Source of the DNA: Chamaea fasciata
Taxonomy: Eukaryota > Chordata > Aves > Passeriformes > Sylviidae
Length of the DNA: 64,000 bases
Assembly: GCA_029207755.1 (NCBI GenBank)
Contig: JARCOQ010000186.1
Coordinates: forward strand, 62,001-126,000
Direction: 5' to 3'
Positions 11,948 to 22,460 of the stretch are shown here, piece by piece. How positions within the stretch are numbered: the first letter of the stretch is position 1; each line of letters begins with the position of its first letter. Below the pieces are notes generated by a model. It ran no database searches and was not told the origin of the DNA. It saw nothing but the letters and a program-made list of their open reading frames with translations. The position numbers were made by a program, and so were the translations under genes.

Positions 11948-12299
11948 TCAGAAGAGCAGTGTGGACAGCAGCTGCACCTGGCCGTTATCCTCTATGAAAG
12001 GAAGAAAAAAAGACCTCAGCATCGGCTGCTCGGGGCTCAGCTGGGCGTGAGCCTGCAAACCCACAGGGCACCAAGTGTTTGGTGGGCACACAGTGGCCGT
12101 GGCTGGGGGCACAGAGCCTTGCATGGTCAGAGAGTGGCAGGAGCACCGCAACCAGCAGCAGGGCGACAGGGCTGGGTCTCAGCATGTCCTTGTCCAAAAC
12201 GGCAAAGCTGAGCATCACGGCCGTCATCCTGACTGACTGTTCATCTGTGTCCCGCAGGAGCTCCACAAAATGTTCAGTCAGGGGCCACACTTTTTTGGC
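11948..12299 (-). pseudogene. MROH-type HEAT-repeat exons (relic)
   Basis: Two minus-strand exon-like blocks. The first, 12,299-12,123, is 177 bp and encodes 59 residues. It contains FVELLRDTDEQSVRM and LSFAVLDKDML followed by SPVALLLVAVLLPL, a HEAT-like helical pattern I associate with avian maestro heat-like repeat proteins. It is preceded by a good acceptor (CCTCACAG), but its donor has decayed to GCAAGG. The second starts at 11,991 after TTTCATAG, reads DNGQVQLLSTLLF and then meets TGA at 11,950-11,948. The in-frame stop and weak donor argue for a relic. MROH proteins are poorly characterised HEAT-repeat proteins. The family call is from motif memory and needs a database search. Confidence 0.55.
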
Positions 12300-13196
12300 C
12301 TGTGAGGAACACAAGTCGTGAAACGCCGCCCTGGTGCCAACAGGGCCCAGAGGCCAAAGGCCTGTCCCGAGGTACTCGGGCAGCCGAACCAGGAGGCAGG
12401 AGAGCTGGGAGCAGCTGCCTGAGCTCTCGAAGCCCAGCCAAGCCCAAGCGACTGCATTCCCCAGCTCAGCTCCAGCCACTGCCCCTTTGTCACCATTGAG
12501 GGAGGGATCCTCAGTGAGCTCGAGAAGGGCCCTGAGCGCAAGGTTCCACCTTTCCCTGCACTCACTCCGCAGGTGCTTTGGGGGAGCGCCAGAGCAGCCG
12601 GCTGGCAGGAACGTGGCAGCTCCCCAGGGGCTGCTTGTGGCCTCTGACACCCAATTCCTCAGGGCTTCCCACCAGCCCAGCCCCTCAGAGTCTCCCCCAG
12701 CCCGGCCAGCCTGCCCGGCAGCAGAGGCGCAGCCCCACAGCAGCTCCAGAGGAGCCCGACCAAGAGGCACCGCGGAGCCCTCAGCAATCCGGCCAGCAGC
12801 ACACGGGCAGGAGGACACAGACGGCGGTTCCTGGCTGGCACAGGGCTTGTGGCCATCTCCAGGCTCCGGCCTCGCAGGGATGCCCACAGCTCCGGCCCCC
12901 GCCCACGCGCTCTCTCGGCAGTGCAAAGGCTTCCGCAGGACCACTGAGGGCTGAGGGGCTTCTGGCCATTTTCCCTGCAAGGCTGCACGCCTGGGCAGCT
13001 TGCTGAGCACAAAGCACCCTTTTCCCCCTCTTCCCCTGTGCACCCAGGGCAGCAAAAGAAAAATCCTGGGAGTCCGTGTATTGTAACACATATCCTATAT
13101 TTATATACTGAAGAAAAAAAAGAAGAAAAGAAGAATCCTGTAGAAGAAGAAAATCCCCGCTGGCTCAGTTGGCCCCAGCAGGCAGAGTGTCCCAGA
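12300..13196. other. GC-rich intergenic or intronic sequence
   Basis: Long open frames on both strands overlap here (for example 11,985-13,091 minus and 12,334-12,954 plus). They reflect high GC rather than coding: only the stretch below 12,300 shows a conserved-looking protein. An A/G-rich run lies at about 13,108-13,150. Confidence 0.5.
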
Positions 13197-13396
13197 TCAG
13201 CTCTCCATAGAGCTCCAGCAGCGCAGCCAGCCCAGGCCCGACAGTCGAGGCCGTGTCTTCCGTGCCCTGCGCAGCTGATCTCGCAGCTTCCGCGGGATGG
13301 AGTACGGAGCTCTCTGGACTGCCCGGAGGACCAAGGCTGTTTCAATGGCCAGGTTTCTGATGGCAGGGCTGCTGTCATCTGCCGTGTCTTCAAGGG
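13197..13396 (-). pseudogene. MROH-type C-terminal exon
   Basis: Minus-strand block of 200 bp. A strong acceptor (pyrimidine tract then TCTTGCAG) ends at 13,397, and the frame is then open to a TGA at 13,199-13,197. It contains LEDTADDSSPAIRNLAIETA and VLRAVQR and ends in a basic, tryptophan-containing tail, like C-terminal ends of avian MROH-type proteins. On the minus strand this terminal exon lies upstream of the internal MROH-type exon at 12.3 kb. The two must therefore come from different gene copies or from a rearranged locus. No frameshift is seen in the exon itself, but the rest of the gene is not identifiable in the window. Confidence 0.5.
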
Positions 13397-13517
13397 CTGC
13401 AAGACAGAGGAACACGGGGCCATAGCCCTGATCAGCAGGGACCCGAGGAGAGCCCCCTGCCAGGGCCAGCCCAGCCCGCTCTTGCCATGGCCACGAGGGA
13501 GCAGGGACCAAGGGGAT

Positions 13518-14121
13518 TGAAACATTAATTTTGAAGAATTACAGACTTTAACTGGATATTGCTGAAGTAAGACAGATAGACTTCCCTTTTGATAAGCAGA
13601 AGCCAGATTCAAGGAACTGATAAATCATGGGGCCTGTCAACTTATGTTTGTGTATTCTGACTAATCAATAGGCTTCAAGAAGCACAGTAAATTCATAAAT
13701 GAAATACTCCTGGGAAAACGGGATTCAGTCGTCACGCAACACTAAAAGGTTAAAAAGTCAAAGCGAAGAAGACTCACTTACTTCATCATTTTGAGACCCC
13801 GCCCCATAAAAAAGACCACCGACCCATTTCAAAGAACAAACCACGCATGCTTAATAGCTTTTGGCTAATTACCATAGGGAGCGGGGAATGGGAGGTACTG
13901 AAGTCATGAATATACATTTGTGTTTTGGGTATTCAATCCTTCTGTACATAAAAAGACCCTGTGATCTTCTGTGAGCGCGCGTGTGTTCGGGAGCTATCCC
14001 GCACGCTGCCCGGCGTCGTAATTAAACATACACTTTCTAACTCTAAACTGCTGGAGAGTCTTTTGTCCGTCATTGTTGGATATCGGCATTAGGGCGCTAT
14101 TCCTATTTTTTTAATAATTCA
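13518..14121 (+). mobile_element. Solo LTR, family A, copy 1
   Basis: LTR of 604 bp, starting TGAAACATTA and ending TTTAATAATTCA. It has a TATA-like CCATAAAAAAGACC near 13,803, ATTAAACATACACTTTCTAA (polyadenylation signal) near 14,021 and a short U5. It aligns throughout its 3' half with copy 3 (38,491-39,218) and, in reverse, with copy 2 (34,500-35,221). The bases before it are GGAT and those after it ATAG, so there is no target-site duplication. Its 3' end is exactly where the left arm of the inverted repeat begins. Confidence 0.8.
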
Positions 14122-14781
14122 ATAGAACACCCCAAATTGCCCAATTTGGACCCCAAATTTCCAAGAATTAGCTGTATAGAGCCAAAAATTCACAAAAATT
14201 TCCTTTATGGGCCCCAAAACTCCACTATAGAGATGCCAAGACTCCCCCAGACCCCCTTACATCCCAAGTAGAGAACCCTAGATCCCCTATAGGGTCCCCC
14301 AGGCACCCAAGGACCCTCTATCGAGCCCCTACATATCCCCTCAGACCCCCCTGGGGACCTCCAGACCCCCCCAGACCCCCCAAATCCCCCACAGGGACCC
14401 ACAGACACCCCCAGACCTCTCCGGACCCGCTACAGGCTCCCGCTGACCCCTAGAGATCCCCTACAGACCCCCCAACCCACCAAAACGCCACAGAAACCCC
14501 CCAAATCCCCCACAGACACCCAGACCCCATTTAGGGACGCCCCGACCCCCTTTACGGACCCCGCTGGACCCTCTACAGAGCCCCCAGACCCCGACAGAGC
14601 CCCGAGACCCGCCCAGCCCCCTTTAGGGATCCCCAGACCGCCCCAAAGCCCCTACAGACCGCCCCAAATCACCTGCAGATCCCCCACCAAATCCTCTAAG
14701 GAGACTTCCAGGTCCTCTCAGACCCCTATAGATCCCCTATGGATCCCCTATAGATCCCCTATAGATCCCCCATGCCCCCAC
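14122..14781 (-). repeat. RAB4-like intron 1 minisatellite (left arm)
   Basis: C-rich on the plus strand (G-rich on the minus strand) irregular array with CCCCTATAGATCCCC motifs, mirror of 54,996-55,652. The arm ends within this intron, so RAB4-like exon 2 is not present on this side. Confidence 0.75.
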
Positions 14782-15070
14782 CGCAGGTCTCGGACACGCC
14801 GGAGCCGGCTCGGGGGACCGGGAACAACGATGGCGGCGCCCGGGAGAGCCACCTCTGGGTCGTCTGCGCATGCGCTGGATGGAACGCGCCAGCAGATGGG
14901 CGGGGCCCACGGGAAAAAGAGGCGTGGCCAATGAAAGGGCGGGGAACGAATGGAACGAGGCGGGGTCAGAGAAAGGGCGGGAACTGGGAGGGGAAAGGGG
15001 CGGGGTCAAGGAAACGGCGGGAATTTTGAGGGGGAATGGGCGGGGTCAAGGGAACGCGCGGTCCTAAAAG
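14782..15070 (-). pseudogene. RAB4-like promoter and exon 1 relic (left arm)
   Basis: Minus-strand copy of the CpG promoter plus exon 1. The exon reads GTG-TCC-GAG-ACC-TGC-G, from 14,797 down to 14,782, followed by a GTGGGG donor: x-S-E-T-C, with GTG for ATG and Cys where copy 1 has Tyr. Upstream are an NRF1-type CTGCGCATGCGC palindrome (14,864-14,875), a CCAAT box and CCCGCCC boxes. The ETS site is lost (CCCAGAGGTGG) and the YY1 site is weakened. Transcription would point left, into LTR copy 1. There is no second exon on this side. Confidence 0.65.
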
Positions 15071-15111
15071 GGCCCGGTTTGGCTTAAAATCACCCAAAAG
15101 ACCCTAAAATC

Positions 15112-15645
15112 TCCGGCACCGAGACCGAGACCGAGACCGGAACCGAGACCGGCACCGCTCCGGGACCCGCACTGTGGGACCGACACCGAAACCGGCACCA
15201 GAACTGGTACCGGAACCAAGACTGACACCGACACTGGGACCGGCGCCGGGAGCGCTTCGGAACCAGCACCGGCACCAGGACTGCTCCAGGACTGCGGCCA
15301 GAACCCAGACCGGGAGCGCTCCGGGATGGAGACCGAGACCGGCACCGGAACCAGCACCGAGACTGGCACCGCTCCGGGACCAGGACTGCGATTGGCACTG
15401 GGAGCACTCCGGGACCAAAAACGGCACCTGCACCGCTCCGACACCGAGACTGAGACCAGGACTGAAACTGGAACCGGCACTGGCACCGAGACTGGCACCG
15501 CTCCGGGATCGAGATCGGCACCGCGACCGGAATCAGCACCGGGAGCGCTCCGGGACCGAGACTGAGACCGAGGCCGAAACAGGGACCGGGATCGGACCCG
15601 GAATCGCACCGGGATCGGCTCCAGGATCGCTCCGGGACCGCCGCG
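15112..15645. repeat. Hexamer minisatellite (left arm)
   Basis: About 530 bp of imperfect six-base repeats of the type GAGACC/GGCACC/GGAACC, reading GGTCTC/GGTGCC/GGTTCC on the other strand. Because the period is six, all frames stay open and give artefactual dipeptide-repeat proteins (TE/TG, SV/PV). Mirror of 54,130-54,660, with small copy-number differences of six bases between arms. Confidence 0.85.
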
Positions 15646-15842
15646 TTCGCTGCGGGGAGTTTTGGCCGCGCCGCCGGGCGGGACTGGGAGGGACGGGGAG
15701 GTTGCCCTGGGCCGGGCGGGACCGCCTCGGTTCGCATCGTTCCGAGGCCGCCACCCCGGTCCAGATGATCCCAGTTTCTATGGTTCTGATCCAGATGGTC
15801 CAGCCTGTGAAATCCCAGTCCATGTGATCCCAGTCCATGTGA

Positions 15843-16163
15843 TCAAGAACTCTCCAAGTTTGATTTACTATCAAACCACATCCCACCCACCCAGCCCCAC
15901 ACAATCCCGATCCCAACATCCGCCCACAAAAATATCCCCAAACCAACTGTACCATTTAGAGTTGTAACCCGTTCATTCTTATCCCATCCCCACTCACGTG
16001 GACCACCATGATACCCTGAGGTTGCCAGGTTCAGGTGACGACTTCTGGGATGTGATTCTTGAGTACTGGGATATCTAACAGTGTCTTCAGACCACGGCCA
16101 CTCAGCTGGCTCCTGGCCATGGGAGTGTGGCAGGATACAGAGAAGTATTAATAATGTTAACAT
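15843..16163 (-). CDS. Short 3' ORF with signal-peptide-like start (ERV, left)
   Basis: Open frame of 106 residues just after pol. It starts with a hydrophobic leader (MLTLLILLCILPHSHG), followed by a polar middle and a second hydrophobic stretch rich in Gly/Ile/Trp (about residues 72-96). The position fits the start of an envelope-like gene or a short accessory ORF, but no envelope cysteine or cleavage motif is visible. The frame runs out at the junction with the neighbouring minisatellite. The right-arm copy differs at a few residues only. Function unknown; probably a truncated remnant. Confidence 0.4.
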   Translation of the reverse strand: MLTLLILLCILPHSHGQEPAEWPWSEDTVRYPSTQESHPRSRHLNLATSGYHGGPREWGWDKNERVTTLNGTVGLGIFLWADVGIGIVWGWVGGMWFDSKSNLESS

Positions 16164-16255
16164 GGTTATTTTGTTTTCATGTCACTTGAAGTGTCCCCTC
16201 AGAGTTCTCCTGCAATAGCAAAACACAGAAAAATCTGCCACCTAAGGGCAGAACA

Positions 16256-19200
16256 TTAAAATGATGGAATTATCCAGCGGGTATTTATCCGATGTTCTTT
16301 TCCTAAGGCATCAGATGCTATCCACGCAACTTTATTCAGAGAAGTTTTCAACACAAGTGGTACTTCTCCCACCGTAGGGAGGTCTACCAAAACAGGGTGT
16401 CCCGGGTCATGAACTGGAGTTTCGGGATCATTTGGTCTTCTTTGTGAGGAGATTAAGCTCAGAGGATTTGGGCAAAAAGCAGTAATTTTGGCGCACCCAT
16501 TTACCCCCCATCTTTCATTTTCACTTTGCACAGCTTTATGCAACCGGCCATCCCAGCCTCCCTCTTGTGGTTTCAGAAGTCGTCTTAAAAGACCATTAGT
16601 CCTTTCTACAATTACGTTAGCTTGAGGGTAATAGGGAGTGTGAAAAGTCCATTTTATCCCTTCACCTTTTGCCCATTCCTGTACTACTTTAGCAGTAAAG
16701 TGTGACCCATTATCAGATTGAATTTCCTGTGGTTTTGGGAAAGTCCCGAACCATATCTGCAATGCTTTAACAGTGTTTTCCCCTGTAGCCCTTTTAAATG
16801 CCTCGGCCTGAACTAATCCAGATGTAATCTCAACCCCCACTAACATAAAATGTTTACCTCCTGATTGCTTAAAGGGACCCATGTAATCTACCTGCCATGC
16901 ATCCCATAAGCCTTTACCTGTCCTCAAGTGTAGTGGGTCATCCTCTAAAGGATGTCTTTCTAGCCGTTTGCGACGCTGCTCACGGGCTGAAATGCAGGTG
17001 TTACACATTTCTCTGGTAACGGGCCAAGCCTGGGCATGAGCTTCCTTGGATAAATCTTTTGTACCTGTGTGTTGTCGTTTTACATGCAGCCATTCTAATA
17101 AGTGCTCCCAATCTTCAGTAATTTCATCCTTTTTCAGAGGACTTAATTTTGCTAATTCATCAGCTCTGTTATTCCATTCTCCTGCTGGATTATCATCTGT
17201 CTGGTGAGAGGCTACCCACCCTACAGCAAAATTCCCTTGACTTGCAATTTGTAAAATTTCTTGCCACTTTTCTTTCTGCCACACTGGAATTCTGTTAACA
17301 TCCCAATCATTCTGTTGCCAGAAAGACAGCCATTCAGTGCAGCCCTTATATACAGCATAGGAGTCAGTGTAAATACAGACAAGAGAGGTGTTTTGTGCCT
17401 CCCTCTGGAAAACACTCCAAACAGCTCTAAGTTCCCCAATTTGGGCACTGCCTTCCCCTTCTGTAATGATCCGCTCTCCAGAAGAAGTGTGCAAAGCTAC
17501 AGCTCTGTATTTCCACACTTTTCCTTCACGCTTAGCTGAGGCATCAGTAAACCATGAATGTGCTGTTTGCTCAGGGGAGAAGGGAGGGGCTATTTTAAGA
17601 ACTGAGGCAGGTTTGTCTTGGCTGCTGTTCAGATTCTCTGTGTCTTGTATTGGTAAATTTTTCACAGCGCCTTCAGTAATTGAAAAGATGTTATTAGAAT
17701 GCTCTATTTGTGCATACCATTTCCTTACTGAGGCTCGTTGTGCTACCCCTTCAGGAGGTGGAGTCCCTGTGATCACTATTTTAATGACTCTAAAGGGACC
17801 TCTCAACACAATTGGTTGTTTTCTTGTGATCTTTTCTACTTCTATGAGAGCTTGGGTAACAACAAATAAGCCTTTCTCCCAAGTTGTAAATCTTTTTTCA
17901 GCATCTTTCAAGCCACGGGAGTAGAAGCTAACAGGTCTGATTGGGCCTTCAGGACCCCTTTGCCATATATGTACTGACAATCCTGAGGTAGCAAATCCCC
18001 ATTCTACCTGAAAAGGATCTGCTGGGTGGATAGGGCCTAGGGCCTGATGAGCTGTGGCTTCAAAAATCAACAATTGTAATGCTTCTTCCTGAGAAGGGCT
18101 CCAGTCCCATTTTACTCCCTTTCTCAACAAATCATCAAGAGGTCTGGCAATAATTGAAAAATCTGGAATGTGTTTTCTCCAAAATACCAATAGTCCTAGA
18201 GCTTGTTGGAGTTCTTTTCTAGATTCGGGCATCTTGATTTGATCTAAAGAAGTTAGGGTGTCTGGTGGGATGCATGTCATACCTCCTTTCCACCAGATGC
18301 CTCAAAATTTCACTTCTTGAGAAGGTTTTTGTATTTTTTCTGAGGGGGTCTGCAAACCAAGGCTTTCTAAGTGGGAAATTATTTTCTGTTGAACATCCTC
18401 CACTACTTCTCTTTCTTCCCCTCCCACTAAAATATCATCTATGGATTGGTAAACAGCTACAGTGTCAGGTTTAGATAGTTCTTCTAATTCTTGGGCTAAA
18501 GCATGGTGGGCTAAAGTGGGCGAGTGTCGGTACCCTTGGGGTAGACGTGTGAAGGTATATTGCTGTCCCTCCCATGTAAAGGCAAAACGGTCCATATCTT
18601 CTTGTTGTATGGGTATCATGAAAAACATGTCTTTAACATCTATTGTTGCCGTAATAAAGTGAGCTTTCTCCTGAATTGATATTATTAATTCAGCTGTATT
18701 TGGGACCGCTGCTGTAAGAGGGTCTGTGTTGGCATTAAGCCGTCTGTAATCAACTGTCAGTCTCCACTTTCCATTGGGTTTTTTAACTGGCCAGATTGGT
18801 GAGTTAAAAGGGCTGTGAGTGTTAACAATTACTCCTTGATCTTTCAATTCCTGAATGACTGGCTTGATGCCATCTTTAGCACCAGAGGGTAAAGGATATT
18901 GTTTCACAGAAGGGATTTTGCTGAACGGTAGGGAAGGAGCTGTTTGTAGCAGCCTGATGTTAAGGCTGGGAGCTCCGAAAGACCAGAGAAAGCCTTCTGA
19001 GTCTTCCCATTGTCTCCCAGCAAGTATATCCATCCCTAACAAACTGTCAGGAATGTTTCCGATGACCATTTGGACAGCTATTGGGTTGTCTTCTCCGGGC
19101 AGTGTGAGTTTTACTAGAGCGATACTCATAGACTCTGTAGTTCCTAGGGCATTTAAAACACAACATGGTTTTTTGCTGGGAACAAGCCCACACTTTTGGG

Positions 19201-19336
19201 CGTGTGTGATTTTCAATGCACTGATTTGGGCCCCTGTGTCCACAACAAAAGTTATTAATATTTGTTTGGGGCCAACTATTGCTGTAATCAATATGTCCCC
19301 TGTTCTCGGGTCCTTTGTGAGCTTCCTCAAAAACAT
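16256..19336 (-). pseudogene. pol: ERV pol: protease-RT-RNase H-integrase (left)
   Basis: Pol region in one frame, interrupted by one in-frame TGA at 18,304-18,302. The first part (344 residues from ATG 19,336) holds a retropepsin motif VDTGAQISAL, the RT fingers/palm with LPQGY, and the catalytic box SIDDIL. The usual aromatic residue of the YxDD box is Ser here, although both Asp are kept. The second part (674 residues from 18,280) holds the RNase H domain (FTDAS, TDSYAVY, NNRADELA) and the integrase with WQVDYMGP, SDNGSHF and a Glu in the NVIVERTNG region, so the DDE triad is visible. No dUTPase is seen. Expression would need the -1 frameshift at 19,381-19,387. The same TGA is in the right copy. 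Confidence 0.85.
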
Positions 19337-19387
19337 CCAGTCTCCGTTTCTTCGCTCACTATCGAGAAACGGAGTTTCTAGTTTAAA
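19317..19387 (-). promoter_or_regulatory. -1 ribosomal frameshift signal, gag-pol (left)
   Basis: On the minus strand the slippery heptamer TTTAAAC (19,387-19,381) sits in the gag frame as T-TTA-AAC and is followed at once by the gag TAG stop. Six bases later begins a perfect 10-bp stem (CTCCGTTTCT/AGAAACGGAG, 19,374-19,365 with 19,351-19,342). The loop base GTGAGC (19,359-19,354) pairs with GCTCAC at 19,322-19,317, giving an H-type pseudoknot. A -1 slip lands in the pol frame. Identical in layout to the right-arm copy. Confidence 0.85.
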
Positions 19388-20951
19388 GGAGGTTGGTGTG
19401 TTTCACTTCCCTGAAGCGGGGAGAGAGCATGCTGTGTCTCATTGCTTAAAACCTGTGTTGGGGAATGTTGTGGCTGGTTGCCCAAGGCTTGTGGAAGAGG
19501 AGGTGCACTGGGTTGTTGGTTGGATGATTCCCACACAATAGGTTTGGGACAGGGCCAATTGGAAATTATTTTAGCCAATTTATCATACAGCAATTTATCC
19601 ATTACTTCTCGTGGAACTCCCCTTTTCAGCCCTAGCAACCACAGCTGCTGCCGTCTGGAAATTTGTTTTCCCTTTTCTGGTTTTTCATTAGGAGAAGCAA
19701 TGTGCCTGACTCCTCTGGGTTTTCTGGTTTGTCCTCTGAGTACTTCACTGGTCCATATTTTCTACTGTAATTTACTAACTCCTCTGCTACCTCACTCCAT
19801 GTCCAAAGTTTATAACTGCTGTTAGATTGTGTGCTAGGAGTTGTAAAAGGTGAGGAGTCAGTGGAGTCAGTGGAACCAGTTTGATCTCTTGTGTGTCCGA
19901 GAAATCTTTCAAGTCTATCTACCGAGGAGATAGATGCTATTGTTTTTTGAAGAAAAATTGCTGTTGGTTTAAGAGACTCTGGCAAACCTCGAATGAAGGG
20001 GATCATAATCTCAGGTTTGACAGGCTGTTGCATTGGCGACTCATAGCCAGAGATTAATTTTCTTTCCTGTATCATTTGCAAGCATGCAGCTTTGTGTATG
20101 TTTTCTAGGAGTTGGTCTGAGGTGCCGACTCTTGCCAGAGGGTCGCCCGTCTCTAGGGGGTTTAACCCCCCTGCCCAGTGAGCTGCACACTGTGTCAGGG
20201 AGCATGGAGCATGTGTGTTTCCTGTTGTTAAGAAAACTCCATGTCCCCAGTAGCCACTTGCTTCCTGTTCACTTAATTTAATTTGGTCGCCCCCTGTGAG
20301 GGAAACTCTGAAAACATACTCCATCTCCGATTCACTAGAGAGGCGGGAGTATTCTTTCTTTAATTTAGCTAATTCAGTGGCTGTGTATGGTATTTCTTTG
20401 GTGGTTATGTGGGGATCATGATCCTCTTCATTTATATAATTATATTCGGTTTTAATGAGAGGTCTCAAGTTGGAATAACAGTGCTCCCCACAATTTTGCA
20501 TGTGTACTAATTCTTTCTGAGGGTATATTTGTTTCATTTTGTATGTCTCCTTTCCTTCTATTTCTGTGGGTAAATCTGCAGATTTTAAATTTTTGCTTCG
20601 CTCTTCTGCAAGAGAAATCTGCAGCAAATAATTCTGATTTCTTTCCTGTTCTAATTGTTTTTGCAAAGCTTCTACCAAATTCTGCAGGGATTCTATGACT
20701 GCTTTTTCTTCACTTACCCGTTCAAAACGGGTTTCTATGGCTGCCGAAAGACAGGCCCCCAAAACTGAGCAAAGAATGGTTTTATTTCTGCCCAGTTTGT
20801 ATCTAGCATCATGTTGCAAAGAATATATTCTATCTACAATCTTTTCAAAGTTGAACCAATTATTCTGTGCCCACCTTTCTCCGTCTGGAGAAGGTCTAGC
20901 ACCATGTTTGGCTAGCAAAGCATAAAATGCATTCTTATCTTTTTCACTCAT
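19378..20951 (-). pseudogene. gag: ERV gag (left)
   Basis: Gag starts at ATG 20,951 (MSEKDKNAFYALL) and stays open for 439 residues. It contains a basic N-terminal region, a coiled-coil-like segment (about residues 80-125, rich in Glu/Gln/Leu), and a capsid-like region with IRGLPESLKP. A 1-base loss in an A run at about 19,725 (AAAACCC, against AAAAACCC in the right arm) shifts the frame. The C-terminal part continues in the other frame to the TAG at 19,380-19,378, directly behind the slippery site. No CCHC zinc knuckle is seen. The N-terminal part is better preserved here than in the right arm. Confidence 0.8.
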
Positions 20952-21378
20952 TTTGTGCAGGGACCAAAACCACTCTCAGGGAGGTACGCTTCAAGTTACA
21001 CCAAAGGCACAGCTAAAACTGTGTTTCCCTTTGCTTCCCTGGAATGGGCGAGGAGACCAAAACTGCCTGGGAGGTTCACCTTAGTTCCAAAGAGTTGTCT
21101 CCTCAACTACACCAAGCAGCCCAAAACACACAAAAACTAACTACAGTCCCATCTTTTGCACAATGAGATCCTTTTGTGAAATCCTGATGACAGGGAGTGC
21201 TATATGCCTGGGTGTGTACAGTGTGCGGGAATTTTCCCTGGCCCCCCTTGCTTTCTAACAGCGCTCACCCAAGTGGCGTGCTAGGTGCGGCTGAGACGAG
21301 GGTCCTTCCCCTGTTACAAGCTATACAAAACCCGCAACCCCTCTGTCCATCAAGATCCTGACCGTGACGCCCATTTCA

Positions 21379-22096
21379 TGTCAGGGTCCACAAATATATG
21401 CAGGGAACCTGATGGTTTGTTTTAGGGATCTCAGAGCGCAAAAGACACAGCAGGGAACAACTCAGTTTACTCCATCAAAAATGCACCTTTATTTAGTGCC
21501 AACAAATGCCATAGTGGGGAGAGAAATAAAAAATAGTAGGAAAGAGAGAGAAAGAGGGGAAGGGGATTATAGCTATGAACGTGGAGGGTCGAGTCTTCGA
21601 CGCCTAACGATGCCTATAGACGCGATCTTCTCCAGTGGGGTGATCACAAAAGTGAGCGGGGGTCTCCGGAGGTTTTATAGGTTGGTCAAAGCAGGAAGCA
21701 AAGCAAGGGGCACAGAGCCAAAGTGGGAACCAGCTGTGTAAAGGCTGAGTGCTCAGGAACAAGCTGCAAACCGTACCTCCAGTACGGACAGACCAGTTTG
21801 GACAGGCAGCCTTGGCTCAGTCCACTGTGACCAGTTCCATTGTTCTTGCACTCCGCTCTCATGGAGATGCATACCAGTCCTCCGAGACTTGGCAAGCGTT
21901 CCACCTCAGCCAGGCCAGGGGCTCCTTTCAGAGCCTGGGGTCTCAGTCCTCAATCATTGGAGACAGTCGTGAGGCATATCACATCCTTGGACAGACTCTG
22001 ACAGCTTCCTGTCATGGGCAGAGTGGGAGCTTCAGGCAAAAGCTTCATTTCTTCACTGGAGAAACTCCTGCTGAGTCATGAGGTGGAGAAATGACA
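21379..22096 (-). mobile_element. ERV 5' LTR (left arm)
   Basis: LTR of 718 bp with perfect 5-base inverted ends (TGTCA...TGACA). On the minus strand it has a TATA box CCTATAAAACC near 21,678 and an AATAAAGG signal near 21,488. The last ~26 bases before the TGACA end differ strongly from the right-arm copy, although the surrounding sequence is almost identical. A candidate primer-binding site starts TGGGCGTCACGG shortly after the LTR; I could not assign a tRNA. The leader between LTR and gag is about 430 bp. Confidence 0.75.
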
Positions 22097-22460
22097 CCCA
22101 ACAGACACCATGGATCCTCAAACCCCTCCAGGATGCCTGACTTTTCAAATTCCATCTAAGTGAGGAGACTGGGAGTGGCTGGATCCAATCCTAGTCCCAG
22201 ACTTTGTCAAAGGTTTACGTATAAAAGACTGGACAGGTGGAATTGAACTGCAATGCAATTTGTCCCCCAGGATTACCGATTCAATACCAGATATATTTCC
22301 ATAAATGCAGCTATGATTGATTCTGATCAGGATTAGACAGAAAGATTTATTTACACAACAGAGCAAATAGAAAAAAGAGAGTTATTTACTCCACAGTATA
22401 GGAGCTGTAACAATTATATAGAATATAGTGCTCTAGGAAGCAATTTTGAAGTAAACAGGG
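22097..22460. other. AT-rich flank, possible older LTR remnant (left)
   Basis: AT-rich sequence directly beside the ERV LTR. On the minus strand it contains TGTGTAAATAAATCTTTCTG followed by U5-like sequence and AATCC-TGGGGGAC, which could be the end of an older, degraded LTR. No coding sequence is attached. Mirror: 47,313-47,676. Confidence 0.3.

Larger units (their letters stand above)
15840..22096 (-). mobile_element. ERV-L-like provirus, left arm, 3'-truncated
   Basis: Minus-strand endogenous retrovirus with, in order, 5' LTR (22,096-21,379), leader, gag, protease-RT-RNase H-integrase and a short 3' ORF. It then stops abruptly at about 15,840 in GC-rich minisatellite with no 3' LTR. The gag coiled coil, the RT (LPQGY) and the integrase spacing look most like class III (ERV-L) elements by eye. 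The class call is from motif comparison, not a tree. Breaks visible here are a 1-base deletion in gag and one in-frame TGA in pol. It was duplicated with the arm: the right arm carries the same truncated element. Confidence 0.85.

Noticed and set aside
11985..13612. Long minus-strand frames of 368 and 317 residues
   Set aside because: Only short stretches resemble MROH exons. The rest is GC-rich intron-like sequence read through by chance, and the recognised exons have their own acceptors.
15064..15827. Dipeptide-rich proteins (TE/TG, SV/PV) near 15.1-15.8 and 54.0-54.7 kb
   Set aside because: The underlying DNA is a six-base minisatellite; every frame stays open on both strands, with no splice or start context.
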